Source: Fragum whitleyi (lineage: Eukaryota > Mollusca > Bivalvia > Cardiida > Cardiidae). Taken from it: DNA of 64,000 bases. How positions within the stretch are numbered: the first letter of the stretch is position 1; the number at the start of each line of letters is the position of its first letter. The stretch is from contig OX411543.1 in the NCBI GenBank assembly GCA_948146395.1, positions 48,522,517 to 48,586,516 on the forward strand. Reading direction: 5' to 3'. The notes under the pieces were generated by a model. The model was not told where the DNA came from. It searched no databases and saw nothing but the letters and a program-made list of their open reading frames with translations. A program made the translations under genes and the position numbers. Positions 58,801 through 62,190 of this stretch are shown here, one piece after another.

Positions 58801-58935
58801 CGATCAGGTTTTCCTGATACATACCCGCGTTGAAGAATGAACATCTCTTATAATAGCCTCAAAGGCAGCTGTCTCTTCAGCCTGCTTTTGATTGTGTAGC
58901 GCAATCTTCTCGCTAAATTTTCTTGGGTTCGCCAT
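10638..58935 (-). CDS. CRTC: CREB-regulated transcription coactivator (CRTC/TORC), 12 coding exons, complete
   Basis: This is a co-activator that binds the bZIP region of CREB and moves between cytoplasm and nucleus under SIK kinases, 14-3-3 and calcineurin (family knowledge). The reading uses twelve minus-strand exons: 58825-58935, 58584-58706, 55604-55738, 53580-53644, 43442-43536, 35367-35449, 34151-34191, 31210-31537, 19177-19428, 14519-14728, 13150-13432 and 10638-10804. They sum to 1893 nt, i.e. 630 residues plus stop, against 634 or so for vertebrate CRTC1. Every intron is GT-AG and the phases after exons 1-11 (0,0,0,2,1,0,2,0,0,0,1) are mutually consistent. The diagnostic segments come in family order: [60 protein letters not shown] and [16 protein letters not shown] see no frameshift or internal stop. 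A very small extra exon or alternative exons cannot be excluded. Transcript ends were not located. Confidence 0.96.
11417..12653 (+). mobile_element. H1 Helentron-like element, second internal repeat type
   Basis: Starts 'acaagaggaccatgatggtc' with 'gttcacctga', and ends with an ACGG-type run, then 'ttgagcacttcatgctctgg' and 'tgagctaaaaa'. The interior has about six units with 'cttgatatgaacaaacttgg' and 'gatgctacataccaaatatg'. The termini match the other H1 copies, but the array is unrelated to the 145-bp unit. It lies in CRTC intron 11. Confidence 0.8.
13021..13092. repeat. ~75-bp fold-back hairpin element
   Basis: Arms 'aaaacagttgtaactgccta' and 'ggcagttgcaactgtttt' with a short loop. Same family, 57 bp beyond the exon 11 end. 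Confidence 0.72.
13150..13432 (-). CDS. CRTC: CRTC exon 11: Gln/His/Ser-rich region
   Basis: 283 nt (94 codons plus 1 base), residues 482-576. The acceptor is TTTGTAG|ATG and the donor ACAG|GTATGA. It starts with [17 protein letters not shown] and runs through a Ser/Thr-rich stretch to [16 protein letters not shown] and [12 protein letters not shown]. The conserved-looking IPDIILT end leads into the C-terminal activation segment of exon 12. Its first codon is ATG, but phase fit with exon 10 makes it an internal exon rather than a start. Confidence 0.9.
13433..14518 (-). other. CRTC intron 10
   Basis: Holds a short inverted-repeat MITE relic at 13496-13566, about 60 bp upstream of the exon 11 acceptor. 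The rest (13567-14518) is AT-rich with no recognisable element. The 60-66-codon plus-strand open frames there have no family features. Confidence 0.75.
13496..13566. mobile_element. 240-bp MITE family, ends only (internal deletion)
   Basis: About 70 bp in which the two inverted ends ('ctgacatttccaacaatt' and 'aattgttggaaatatcatgc') lie almost back to back. It sits about 64 bp upstream of the exon 11 acceptor. Confidence 0.7.
14519..14728 (-). CDS. CRTC: CRTC exon 10: [11 protein letters not shown] and Gln-rich region
   Basis: 70 codons in phase 0, residues 412-481, from PSLTQYRNN to RFEHFNM. The acceptor is TTTCAG|CCA and the donor ATG|GTGAGT. It contains [18 protein letters not shown], like the SYSP..SPGLP stretch of vertebrate CRTCs, then a QQQQQ run and [11 protein letters not shown], which parallels vertebrate LQQ..FEQFNM/S. 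The Q-rich stretch is where CRTC transactivation and TAF interactions have been placed (family knowledge). Confidence 0.92.
14757..14822. repeat. Fold-back hairpin, diverged
   Basis: 'agtcaaaagtgcctataca' against 'aaacacctttgacattta'; about 28 bp upstream of the exon 10 acceptor. Confidence 0.55.
14929..15008. repeat. Fold-back hairpin, diverged
   Basis: 'aaaggtcaaaagtgcctata' against 'ggcacttctgatctttaacc'; sister of the 14757 copy. Confidence 0.6.
15031..16840 (+). mobile_element. H1 Helentron/pearl-like element with ~11 units of 145 bp
   Basis: Left end is 'acaagagggccatagtggcc' plus 'cgctcacctga'. Right end is a GACGGACG-rich stretch, then the hairpin 'gagcacttcgtgctc' and 'aggtgagctaaaaa'. 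About eleven tandem units (spacing 137-147 bp) are marked by 'ggcctctagagtgcatacaa'. Overlapping minus-strand open frames of 66-77 codons repeat with the units and are by-products of the array. Confidence 0.9.
17151..18514 (+). mobile_element. H2 Helentron-like element
   Basis: The left end contains 'ttatgctccccgaa' and the right end 'ttcggggagcataa', a clean sub-terminal inverted pair. Before the right end is an ACGG/ACAG simple repeat. The core has about four units of roughly 160 bp with 'aacaaagggcagtaactc' and 'ggagatatgctccaga'. Lies in intron 9. Confidence 0.85.
18995..19160. mobile_element. TTAA-family MITE abutting the exon 9 donor
   Basis: Left end TTAAGGAAGTGGACCC and the usual centre are intact. 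The right end is replaced or diverged ('aaccggtatacgtatgg') and runs to about 16 bp from the exon 9 donor at 19176. Confidence 0.75.
19177..19428 (-). CDS. CRTC: CRTC exon 9: Ser/Pro/Gln-rich middle region
   Basis: 84 codons in phase 0, residues 328-411, from [13 protein letters not shown] to SHENDPPE. The acceptor is GTGTAG|GTC and the donor GAG|GTAATT. Composition is low-complexity ([37 protein letters not shown]), as in the disordered middle of CRTCs, with no folded domain. Assignment rests on phase fit, composition, strand and position. A TTAA-ended MITE decays into the sequence just past the donor. Confidence 0.85.
19529..19622. repeat. 'catgacaaggg' repeat, inverted copy
   Basis: 'ttgtcatactgaacccagaa' then 'tattcctgctttggcaagag' and the hairpin 'gcctgcacatatgtgcagtc'; reverse orientation of the 26455 copy. 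Confidence 0.65.
20229..20948 (+). mobile_element. H3 Helentron-like element
   Basis: The left end has 'cgctccacaggcc' and the right end the hairpin 'ctggcctttcggccag' followed by 'tggagctaaaaa'. GGACGGACGG precedes the hairpin. The interior carries repeated 'gataaagggtcactcaagg' and 'gaaatttgattgatat' units. Lies in intron 8. Confidence 0.8.
22108..22933 (+). mobile_element. H3 Helentron-like element
   Basis: Starts 'actagaaagccatgaatggc' with 'cgctccacagg' and ends 'tttcagccagtggagctaaa' after a (GACG)n run. About four internal units contain 'gaaatgacctccgcccataa'. It is closely related to the nested copy at 24731-25419. Confidence 0.85.
23332..23460. repeat. Palindromic element 'ggtttcttgcc'
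   Basis: 'ggtttcttgccggggtaaat' with 'gacgatttattcccggc' pairs with 'gccgggaataaatcgtcat' and 'accgaagcaagaaacc' around a tgatgtca...tgacatca core. A fold-back element, GC-richer than its surroundings. Confidence 0.72.
24284..26407 (+). mobile_element. H1 Helentron-like element, interrupted by an H3 copy
   Basis: Starts 'aacaagaggaccaagatggt' with 'cgctcacctgag' and ends with ACGG-type repeats, 'gagcacttcgtgctc' and 'aggtgagctaaaaa'. The internal array is of the 'gatgctacataccaaatatg' type, as at 11417-12653. One unit is split by the H3 insertion at 24731-25419. Two adjacent units near 25,600-25,950 are almost identical, suggesting recent array growth. Confidence 0.85.
24731..25419 (+). mobile_element. 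H3 Helentron-like element nested in an H1 element
   Basis: Inserted within an H1 repeat unit: the host reads 'gatgctacatacca' before it and 'tgaaagcagtgtg' after it, whereas intact units read '...cataccaaatatgaaagc'. Its ends are 'actagaaagccatgaatggc' and 'cagccagtggagctaaaaa'. It is therefore younger than its host element. Confidence 0.85.
26455..26545. repeat. 'catgacaaggg' repeat, ~90 bp
   Basis: 'atggtcagcctgcatatatg / tgcaggctg' hairpin followed by 'cctgccaaagcaggaatatt' and 'cagcatgacaagggtt'. Copies: about 48656-48744 (same orientation), 19529-19622 and 21942-22015 (inverted). Confidence 0.7.
27168..27590. repeat. 'actaaggggagtc' repeat, ~400 bp
   Basis: 'aacactaaggggagtctgtg' at the left, 'gaagttagttttgatccc' at the right; same order of motifs as 37370-37772. 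Confidence 0.65.
28230..29781 (+). mobile_element. H4 Helentron-like element with ~9 units of about 155 bp
   Basis: The left end includes 'aatgcccccgtaac' and the right end 'cgatacgggggcataaaaa', an inverted pair, preceded by (GACA/GACG)n. Nine tandem units each contain 'cacatgaccttgactttg' and 'atctatcatcatgccaaat'. Units alternate between long and short spacers, hinting at a two-unit higher-order repeat. Lies in intron 8. Confidence 0.88.
30446..30532. repeat. Fold-back of GGTAACC / GTCCC motifs
   Basis: Bounded by 'accggtat' on both sides and made of repeated and inverted 'ggtaac', 'gttacc', 'gtcccc' and 'ggggac', with 'tgtccccggggaca' at the centre. Markedly GC-rich in an AT-rich intron. 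Confidence 0.65.
30786..31025. mobile_element. 240-bp TIR MITE copy
   Basis: The right end is 'ttggaaatgtcatgcacagg' and the inside 'agactctgaccagcctgtgc'. It lies about 185 bp from the exon 8 donor. The left end is diverged. Confidence 0.7.
31210..31537 (-). CDS. CRTC: CRTC exon 8: GSLPDL / [10 protein letters not shown] region
   Basis: A 328-nt exon, residues 218 (part) to 327. The acceptor is TTCCAG|TATATA and the donor CCA|GTAAGT. It holds [18 protein letters not shown] and TTPLDIED, matching the vertebrate NTGGSLPDLTNIHFPSPL/PTPLDPEE middle-domain block. The rest is Ser/Pro/Asn-rich ([27 protein letters not shown]). The basic QRRRM stretch might aid nuclear import, but that is inference. 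Short poly-Pro and SP repeats suggest a disordered region. Confidence 0.96.
31930..33838 (+). mobile_element. H2 Helentron-like element, interrupted by a TIR element
   Basis: Nearly the same sequence as the 17151-18514 copy: left 'acaagagccgtcagagacgg' with 'tgctccccgaa', right 'ttcggggagcataaaaa'. The TIR element 32711-33393 splits it. The two H2 copies align almost base for base outside the insertion. Confidence 0.88.
32711..33393. mobile_element. 683-bp non-autonomous TIR transposon, CAGGGTCC ends, 5-bp target duplication
   Basis: Perfect 15-bp terminal inverted repeats, CAGGGTCCAAAGAAT, at 32711-32725 and 33379-33393. Comparison with the intact H2 copy at 17151-18514 shows the empty site; TTCAT is duplicated on both sides (32706-32710 and 33394-33398). 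Sub-terminal 'ggacgagtg' motifs occur in both orientations. CAGGG ends suggest hAT-like, but hAT elements usually duplicate 8 bp. No transposase is visible; the open frames in it have no family features. Confidence 0.88.
34151..34191 (-). CDS. CRTC: CRTC exon 7: 41-nt exon with RPKSCEVP site
   Basis: A 41-nt exon encoding [13 protein letters not shown] plus two bases of Asn218. The RPKSCEVP block is almost invariant in the family and holds the third regulatory serine (Ser211 here; CRTC1 Ser245 / CRTC2 Ser275 region). The acceptor is ATTACAG|TTA and the donor AAA|GTAAGT, entering in phase 0 and leaving in phase 2. With exon 8 it makes PNINIYPSAE, parallel to vertebrate PGINIFPSAD. A MITE starts 22 bp upstream of the acceptor. 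Confidence 0.94.
34214..34373. mobile_element. TTAA-family MITE next to the exon 7 acceptor
   Basis: Both ends are intact (TTAAGGTAGTGGA and GGGTCCACTACCTTAA). Only 22 bp separate it from the exon 7 acceptor at 34192, so it covers the likely branch-point neighbourhood. Confidence 0.82.
35205..35316. repeat. ~110-bp inverted-repeat element, second copy
   Basis: 'caggatgacaaaacagtgcc' and 'gttgcacattttgtcatcct'; 50 bp from the exon 6 donor. Confidence 0.7.
35367..35449 (-). CDS. CRTC: CRTC exon 6: YPWDPKK segment
   Basis: An 83-nt exon, entering in phase 1 and leaving in phase 0. It encodes [13 protein letters not shown], then [14 protein letters not shown] ending at residue 204. WDPKK aligns with vertebrate W-D-T/S-K-K. 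The acceptor is TTTTCAG|TTC and the donor CAA|GTAAGA. It is short and weakly conserved at its start; the evidence is the Trp-Asp-Lys-Lys block plus exact phase fit with exons 5 and 7. Confidence 0.9.
36388..36900 (+). mobile_element. Decayed H1 element
   Basis: The left end 'aacaagagggccagattggc' with 'cactcacttga' and the right end 'tgctgtgctgtggtgaacta' are recognisable but mutated. The ACGG simple repeat has been lost. Lies in intron 5. Confidence 0.65.
37370..37772. repeat. 'actaaggggagtc' repeat, second copy
   Basis: 'catcactaaggggagtccac' to 'gaagttagtgttgatccc', with 'gactccttgtttaccagt' and 'ttccacaatgttctcc' inside as in the 27168 copy. Confidence 0.65.
39250..39361. repeat. ~110-bp inverted-repeat element ('aggatgacaaaa' family)
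   Basis: 'aggatgacaaaacagtgcaa' at the left and 'gcaccattttgtcatcct' at the right are inverted. Other copies: about 35205-35316 (good) and 43628-43744 (diverged). Confidence 0.72.
40153..40310. repeat. Fold-back family 'cagagctacagatagaggggg', copy
   Basis: 'cagagctacagatagagggg' at the left, then 'ggaatcatcttgtagagatg / attcc' and 'gagtacccacaacatagggt'. Right boundary approximate. Confidence 0.55.
40544..40616. repeat. ~73-bp fold-back hairpin element
   Basis: 'ggctcagcatgaattagttg' pairs with 'caaccgtttgatactgagcc'; loop 'tgcctatatgtatataggca'. Confidence 0.72.
40773..43167 (+). mobile_element. H1 Helentron/pearl-like element with ~9 units of 145 bp, interrupted by a hAT-like element
   Basis: Starts 'aaacaagagggccatagtgg' and ends 'gctcaggtgagctaaaaac'. 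About nine units are marked by 'cctctagagtgtccacaagg', a variant different from the 'gcataca' variant of 15031-16840. A GACG-rich run follows the array. The terminal hairpin is split by the insertion 42137-43144. Minus-strand 71-codon open frames here are by-products. Confidence 0.9.
42137..43144. mobile_element. 1-kb hAT-like non-autonomous element with 8-bp target-site duplication
   Basis: The terminal inverted repeats start CAGGGTTGGCAA and end TTGCCAACCCTG. The flanking 8 bp CTTCTTGC is duplicated (42129-42136 and 43145-43152), and removing one copy restores the H1 terminal hairpin 'gagcacttcttgctc'. Many sub-terminal copies of 'ggtcgattgg' and 'tgaccagtattgacc' lie at the two ends. An 8-bp duplication with CAGGG ends is the hAT signature. 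No transposase is present; the middle is AT-rich. Confidence 0.93.
43442..43536 (-). CDS. CRTC: CRTC exon 5: RTNSDSA SIK/14-3-3 site
   Basis: A 95-nt exon, residues 145 (part) to 177 (part), with acceptor TTTCAG|GACAAA. It begins [12 protein letters not shown]; Ser148, with Arg at -3 and Ile at +4, matches the main SIK/14-3-3 site (CRTC2 Ser171, CRTC1 Ser151). The remainder, [14 protein letters not shown], fills the place of vertebrate QDAHQKR. Two donors fit phase 1: AGAA|GTATGA (end 43442, used here because it keeps the HRR segment) and ACAG|GTGATA (end 43484). Using the second would remove 14 codons. Confidence 0.9.
45010..45420. repeat. Palindrome-rich segment with two CRE consensus sites
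   Basis: Includes an inverted repeat at about 45313-45407 ('aatttattaaactcgtcatc' / 'gatgactcgtttaataaatt', with 'aacagataaaaact' / 'agtttttatctgtt') and two TGACGTCA motifs (45160-45167, 45182-45189). Probably a fold-back element. Confidence 0.6.
45851..46340 (+). mobile_element. Decayed H1 left part
   Basis: Starts 'gacaggaggtccatggtggt' with 'tagctcaactgag', the altered H1 left end. The following sequence keeps 'ggagaagatttt'-type motifs but no terminal hairpin. The right boundary is uncertain. Confidence 0.5.
47971..48048. repeat. ~78-bp fold-back hairpin element, nearly perfect
   Basis: 'tggctcagtgcaaaaccatt' and 'caactgttttgcattgggcc' pair, extended by 'gtaactgccta / taggcagttac'. It is the best-preserved hairpin of the family in the window. 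Confidence 0.78.
48464..48850. repeat. Fold-back family 'cagagctacagatagaggggg', possibly carrying another repeat
   Basis: The left end 'agagctacagatagaggggg' and right part 'aaaccctatgttgttggtat ... gagtaccaacatc' and 'tacccctcttatct' appear again at 40153-40310 and 52690-52887. The 'catgacaaggg' repeat 48656-48744 lies inside and may be an insertion. Confidence 0.55.
48656..48744. repeat. 'catgacaaggg' repeat, second copy
   Basis: 'agatcaggctgcacattagt', 'cctgtcaaagcaggaatatt' and 'cagcatgacaagggtt' match the copy at 26455. Confidence 0.7.
49391..49617. mobile_element. 240-bp TIR MITE copy, diverged
   Basis: 'ttgagcatgtgcatgacatt' at the left, 'gaaactgttggagatgat' at the right, 'caaagactccaatcaggctg' inside. 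Confidence 0.65.
51294..51460. mobile_element. TTAA-family MITE
   Basis: Left TTAAGGTAGTGGAACC, centre 'aggtttcctaatgaatatca', right 'ggttcagctaccttttaa'. Confidence 0.78.
51797..52150 (+). mobile_element. Decayed H3 left part
   Basis: 'ggggcgcttgagcacctgat' with 'tctccaaaggcc' resembles the left end of the H3 copy at 20229. The remaining sequence is strongly diverged and no right end is seen. Confidence 0.5.
52690..52887. repeat. Fold-back family copy
   Basis: 'accctatgttgtaggtactc' pairs with 'gagtaccaacaacat'; the right end is 'accctctttttctgtagctc'. Confidence 0.55.
53083..53491. mobile_element. 240-bp MITE copy carrying an inserted fold-back element
   Basis: The left end 'ttgagcctgtgcgtaacatc' and right end 'ttggaaatgtcacacacagg' belong to the 240-bp family. 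Between them, about 53203-53390, is a copy of the 'tagataagaggggg ... cctcttactgcagctct' fold-back family. The complex lies downstream of the exon 4 donor (89 bp). Confidence 0.6.
53580..53644 (-). CDS. CRTC: CRTC exon 4: [16 protein letters not shown] block
   Basis: A 65-nt exon, entering in phase 0 and leaving in phase 2, encoding [20 protein letters not shown] followed by R144 and two bases of Arg145. It is nearly identical to the vertebrate block that precedes the RTNSDSAL site. The acceptor is ATCTAG|GCT and the donor AGAAG|GTAAAC. The first base of exon 5 (G) completes AGG, giving WRRTNSDSA across the junction, which confirms both exons. Confidence 0.95.
53697..53869. mobile_element. 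TTAA-family MITE upstream of exon 4
   Basis: Left end mutated (TTAAGGCAGCTGA), right end CAGGTCCACTACCTTAA intact; the centre 'attaggaaa' is partly duplicated. It starts 53 bp from the exon 4 acceptor. Confidence 0.75.
53970..54014. repeat. Short palindrome, relative of 4765-4806
   Basis: 'aacctcgtaactccatctt' against 'agctgtagttacgaggtt'. Confidence 0.6.
54240..54600 (+). mobile_element. Decayed H3 right part
   Basis: Diverged core motifs ('gaaatttagttaaaattcat', 'cagtagtttcc') and the end 'tcacagtggtcttaaactaa' followed by 'ttgagctaaaaaa' correspond to the H3 right end. The ACGG tract is gone. Confidence 0.5.
55358..55587. repeat. 230-bp repeat, second copy, opposite orientation, beside exon 3
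   Basis: Inverted relative to the 7806-8035 copy. Starts 'aaccctttcctgttttacaa' and ends 'aaacagcaaagggttaa' about 17 bp from the exon 3 donor. Its ends are short inverted repeats (ttaaccctt / aagggttaa). Confidence 0.78.
55604..55738 (-). CDS. CRTC: CRTC exon 3: RDRGR linker segment
   Basis: Encodes residues 79-123 (45 codons, phase 0 both sides), from [12 protein letters not shown] to FNMEKSR. The arginine/proline-rich [14 protein letters not shown] stretch resembles the RDRGR/RERGR linker of fly and vertebrate CRTCs. The acceptor CTACAG|ACA was chosen over an AG four bases further in, because only this one keeps phase 0. The donor is AGG|GTAATA. A MITE begins 25 bp upstream of the acceptor and another repeat ends about 17 bp beyond the donor, so the exon is a small island between repeats. 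Confidence 0.92.
55764..56004. mobile_element. 240-bp TIR MITE 25 bp upstream of the exon 3 acceptor
   Basis: Ends 'tgagactgtgtgtgagattt' and 'ttggaaatgtcacacacagg', inside 'gaccctgaccagcctgtgca'. Well preserved. Its near end is 25 bp from the exon 3 acceptor. Confidence 0.78.
56151..56918 (+). mobile_element. H1 Helentron-like element
   Basis: Starts 'aaacaagaggaccatgatgg' with 'ttgctcatctc' and ends after a 'caggacagacaacggaca' stretch with 'atgatgtgctcaggtgagct' and a run of A. The interior has about four units with 'gtcactaaggcccctttt' and 'attctgaccaagttt'. Lies in intron 2. Confidence 0.75.
57034..58240 (+). mobile_element. H2 fragment split by the LINE insertion
   Basis: 57034-57163 has H2 left-end and core sequence ('gccatgtcggacaaggccat', 'cccccgcca'). 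After the LINE, 58198-58240 resumes at 'ggagatatgctcctgac', the next part of the H2 core. Together they give the insertion site of the LINE. The H2 right end is missing. Confidence 0.75.
57164..58197 (-). mobile_element. 5'-truncated LINE (non-LTR retrotransposon), C-terminal end of reverse transcriptase ORF
   Basis: On the minus strand an open frame of 236 codons (57403-58113), open further upstream to about 58197, encodes the end of a non-LTR reverse transcriptase protein. Visible marks are [11 protein letters not shown], the [16 protein letters not shown] block, [22 protein letters not shown] and the [18 protein letters not shown] ending, all typical of jockey/CR1-like LINE termini. It stops at 57403-57405, and a roughly 220-bp 3' UTR ends in an (ATCT)n-type tail at 57164-57182. 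The frame is intact, so the insertion looks young. It sits inside a broken H2 Helentron-like copy in CRTC intron 2, in the same strand sense as CRTC. The catalytic part of the RT is missing. Confidence 0.92.
58584..58706 (-). CDS. CRTC: CRTC exon 2: SLPNV phosphosite segment
   Basis: Encodes residues 38-78 (41 codons, phase 0 on both sides). The acceptor is TTGCAG|GGA and the donor CAG|GTAATT. It carries [11 protein letters not shown], matching the GGSLPNVNQI block of vertebrate CRTCs; the serine, residue 60 here, corresponds to the first regulatory site (Ser64/Ser70 region of CRTC1/2). The preceding Q/H/N-rich stretch differs from vertebrates. Only 118 bp separate it from exon 1. Confidence 0.95.
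58825..58935 (-). CDS. CRTC: CRTC exon 1: start codon and CREB-binding domain
   Basis: Encodes residues 1-37. The start reads [16 protein letters not shown] and continues [16 protein letters not shown], which is the conserved CRTC N-terminal helix that contacts the CREB bZIP region. The ATG context is good (A at -3, G at +4), and its position at the start of the conserved helix fits the family. The donor is CGG|GTATGT, phase 0. The neighbouring plus-strand open frame at 58892-59080 is an antisense shadow. The exon continues upstream as 5' UTR of unknown length. Confidence 0.96.
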
Positions 58936-59060
58936 GATGGATGCAAAACGACAGACTTGTTATGATTTTGCCTATGCAGGGGGTGCTTGTCAAATTTCAG
59001 CCAATAAACAGTCAACTGTAAGGTCATGTGACGTAACTGTAGATGGCAGTCAAAAAAGCA
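58936..59060 (-). promoter_or_regulatory. Probable CRTC promoter-proximal region with CCAAT, E-box and CRE-like site
   Basis: On the gene's upstream side are CCAAT at 59001-59005 (inverted relative to the gene) and TCATGTGACGTAA at 59024-59036. The latter combines an E-box/M-box-like TCATGTGA with a CRE-like TGACGTAA, about 95 bp before the ATG. CRE plus NF-Y boxes close to a start is typical of CREB-bound promoters. I see no clear TATA box on the minus strand. The transcription start is inferred to lie in or near this stretch. Confidence 0.5.
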
Positions 59061-60329
59061 CCTGTCCAAGTGTCCTATAGACTAGATATATCTTGCCGAT
59101 GCATTCGGTATAGAAGCAGTTCACCAAAAATGTAATCAATACAATATCTTTTTTTTTTAAAGTCCGAACATTTTTCTAAAAAATAAATTTCACCCTATAT
59201 TCCGTTTAACAGTTTCTGAAATGGAATAAATTGAAATCAAATACTCTGAGGGCTTTATTTTTAACCCGACTCCTCGCCAAACCGGCCCAGTCAAACCGGC
59301 CACAAATCGGTAAAACCGGCACCAATTACGATTTTCAATTGGTCTTCCGGCCCCCAAACCGGCCGAAATTCTTATTACATGATTAACTGTACAAATCATT
59401 TGGTTTGATGGCCGTTGTAAGAAATTTTCAAACAAATAGTTTCAGTGTAAAGAAAACTTTTATTAATTCCTTATAATTTTCATTTAATTTCTAATTATTT
59501 TTTTTAAAAAAAAAAGTCACATCCTTTCAGTGGTGGATCCAGGATTTTGCAGGATTTCTGACAAGGGGTCTCGAACATACTTAAATGGGGGTTCATTTTC
59601 CCTAGTTTTACACGATTTTAACCCTTACACTGCTGGATTTAATTCTTAAACAAATATCCCCTTTTCTTTCCATATCAAAAAGACTGGTTCGGGAACTTAA
59701 CACAAAAATCGTGTAAAAAAGACCGTATAGACTAAACCCAGACTGCACAACTAATTAGACTGATCGTAGTCTAAACTGTCTTCCAAGCTTTGTTTCCAAC
59801 ATGAAATATACCGTGAACAGCCATGGGAAGGGGGGGGGGGGGGGTATTGAAATTATACACCATGGAAAATGAACAAATTAATTGGACTTCGGAGGAAGGT
59901 TCGTTCGACCCCCGGATTCCCTCTGGATCTGCCACTGTTCTTTCACCGTCTGTAAATTCAATCTTTAAAAAAATATTTGCATTGCGATATCAACGTTAGT
60001 GATTTTTTGTGGCCATTCGCTTATCTTTCACAAAGTGAACTTACATATTTCAAGAGCACTCTTTGATAAAGCACCACGACACAATTTTTGAAACAAGAGA
60101 AATTAGTTATTTCTACAAGGGTTAAAGAAGAAACTTTTTCATTCCATGGAAATATTTTTCCCGACATTGACGCAGTGTAATGAATATATTTGAAGTGCCA
60201 TAAACACTTCATTGGTAATAACTGTAAAAAGCACTTGATTCAATGCTATAATCTTCAATGAAAAGTACATCGGCAATATGGTATGATATTCAACTACCTT
60301 GACTGCTGTGATTAAAAACGTTTTTGCTA

Positions 60330-62190
60330 CACTAGACTCTGAGAGAGATAGGGTAACTGTGGAAAAGGCTTTGTCTGGGGACCTAAACATTAAAAGACCA
60401 TGGCTAATTGACAATAAGCTGTCCTTACATCTTGGTAAAAATTAATGTATTCTTTTTGGTACTAAGCAAAAGAATAAATCAAATACCAATATTAATATTA
60501 CATGTTACGGTAATCCTATCAATTTAACTTCATCTGTCAAATATTTAAGAGCTACTCTAGACCAATACTTTACCAGTGAATAAACGGCTAGTTCTTACTC
60601 AACAAAGCAAACGCACGCCTAAAATTCTTTTATCGTAAAAGCAAATACTTAACATTCCACAATAGAAAACTGCTTGTTTCAACATTCATTAAATGTCAGT
60701 TTGATTACGCTTGTGCATTTTTGTATTTTGGTTTAAACAAGAAATGGACTGAGCTCCAAACAATACAAAACTAGAACCGTCGCAAAGATGACTGATACCA
60801 CCCCAGGGCATTGTCCTTCCTGGTCTTTTCCCAGTATAAGTGCTTTCAGTACGTGATATATTTGCAACATGATAACAAAAATTGAGTAAAATTTACAAGT
60901 TAAAGGGAGATAATTTGGCAACCACTATGTGCAATATTGTAGGTAAAATGCTCCGGATATTAAAAATAATGTACAAGTTGACACGATCAAGGGGAAATAA
61001 TAAAGCGGGGTCATAAAAAATTCACTAACACTAGTCTATACTGAAAATTACATTGATATCAAAGTAGAAGCAGCAATAATGTAGGGAAAATGCTCCAGGT
61101 AATAACAAAATTTCAACATTTACGAGTTCGAGGGAAGATAATTCAACAAGTAATTTTAGTAGGATCCATAAAGCTCTAGCAGCACACCCTTACATTTCCA
61201 GCTACTATGTGTATTATTGCGCCTGCATAGTAAAGGAGAAAAGCTCCGGATAATAAAAAAATATGTGAAAATGACAAATTCAATGGAAGATAATTCAGCA
61301 TCAAATCAATGTAGGGACTTCAAAATTGCAGGTGCACGATTTCGAATACACTTACCAATAATGTATCATTTTGAAGTAAGTACATGCAATAGTGTAGGAG
61401 AAATGCTCCGGACAACAATAATTTAGTGAAATTTGCATGATCAAGGGGAGATGAAATAAGCAAATATTAAGAGTAGGGTCTCCAATATTGCAGGTGCACA
61501 ACTTCATTAGCAGATACACATGGTGTATGAATTTCAAGTAAATATATACAATAGTGAAGGAGAAATGCTCCGGACAAGAATAATTTAGTGAAAATTACAA
61601 GTTCAAGGGGTGATAATTCAGCAACCAATGAAAGTAGAGGCTTCAAGCTTGAAGGTGCACAATTTACATACAGATACACAATATGTATAAATTTCAAAAC
61701 TGTAGTTATAATAGTCTTTGAGAAAACTTCCGGATAAAATTATGTCTATGAACAGACGGGCGGTAAGACGGACAGAGGGCGGTCATCGCGCCTCCAGTAA
61801 ACTCCCCGCTACTTCGTAGGTTTTGGGTATAATATAATGACAAGGTTTGTTCTGCAGTTACCTCATGACCCCTAATTTCAGAAATACATTTCAAAACTTT
61901 ATGATGATTGCCCGTTTCCAAAAGAGTTGAAGAGATTACGCTTTTACATGTGTCCAAACTTAAAAACGGACTAGCACCTGATTATATGAAACAACACATT
62001 AAAGCTCCGGCATTCTCAAACATTTATAAAACCAGATCTCGCAGCAGTGGTCGTAATGCGGCACCGAAGGTTGGGTCCAATGAGAGAAAGTCGTTTTCTT
62101 ACATAAGCTGCAGCCTTTGGAATCGCTTACCAGTCGATATCAACCTATAGAGTCACTTTCTCAATTCAAAGTTTAAATTAAAGGTCATTT
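60330..62190 (+). pseudogene. Decayed LINE 3' part, interrupted by another repeat
   Basis: On the plus strand, fragments of a non-LTR retrotransposon ORF can be read in order. About 60355-60775 resembles the RT C-terminal region (WLIDNKLSLHLGK, CILFGTKQK, SVKYLRATLDQY) with stops and frame changes. About 61850-62150 (open frame 61908-62150) carries HVSKLKNGLAPDYM and SFSYISCSLWNRLPVDIN, the usual LINE ending. The two parts are separated by a repeat at about 60769-61833. It is a dead copy, of a family different from the 57.2-kb LINE. Confidence 0.75.
60769..61833 (+). mobile_element. H5: tandem-repeat element inserted in the decayed LINE
   Basis: Begins near 'actagaaccgtcgc' and ends after a run of GACGG/ACGG-like motifs and 'cgctacttcgtagg'. 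Inside, a unit of roughly 110-140 bp carrying 'agaaatgctccggacaa' and 'caaggggagataat' recurs about six times. The layout (tandem core, ACGG simple repeat, terminal hairpin-like end) parallels the other Helentron-like elements here, but matching sub-terminal motifs are less clear, so class assignment is tentative. Confidence 0.5.

Noticed and set aside
58892..59080. Plus-strand open frame covering the CRTC start
   Set aside because: Antisense to exon 1 and the promoter; no features of its own.
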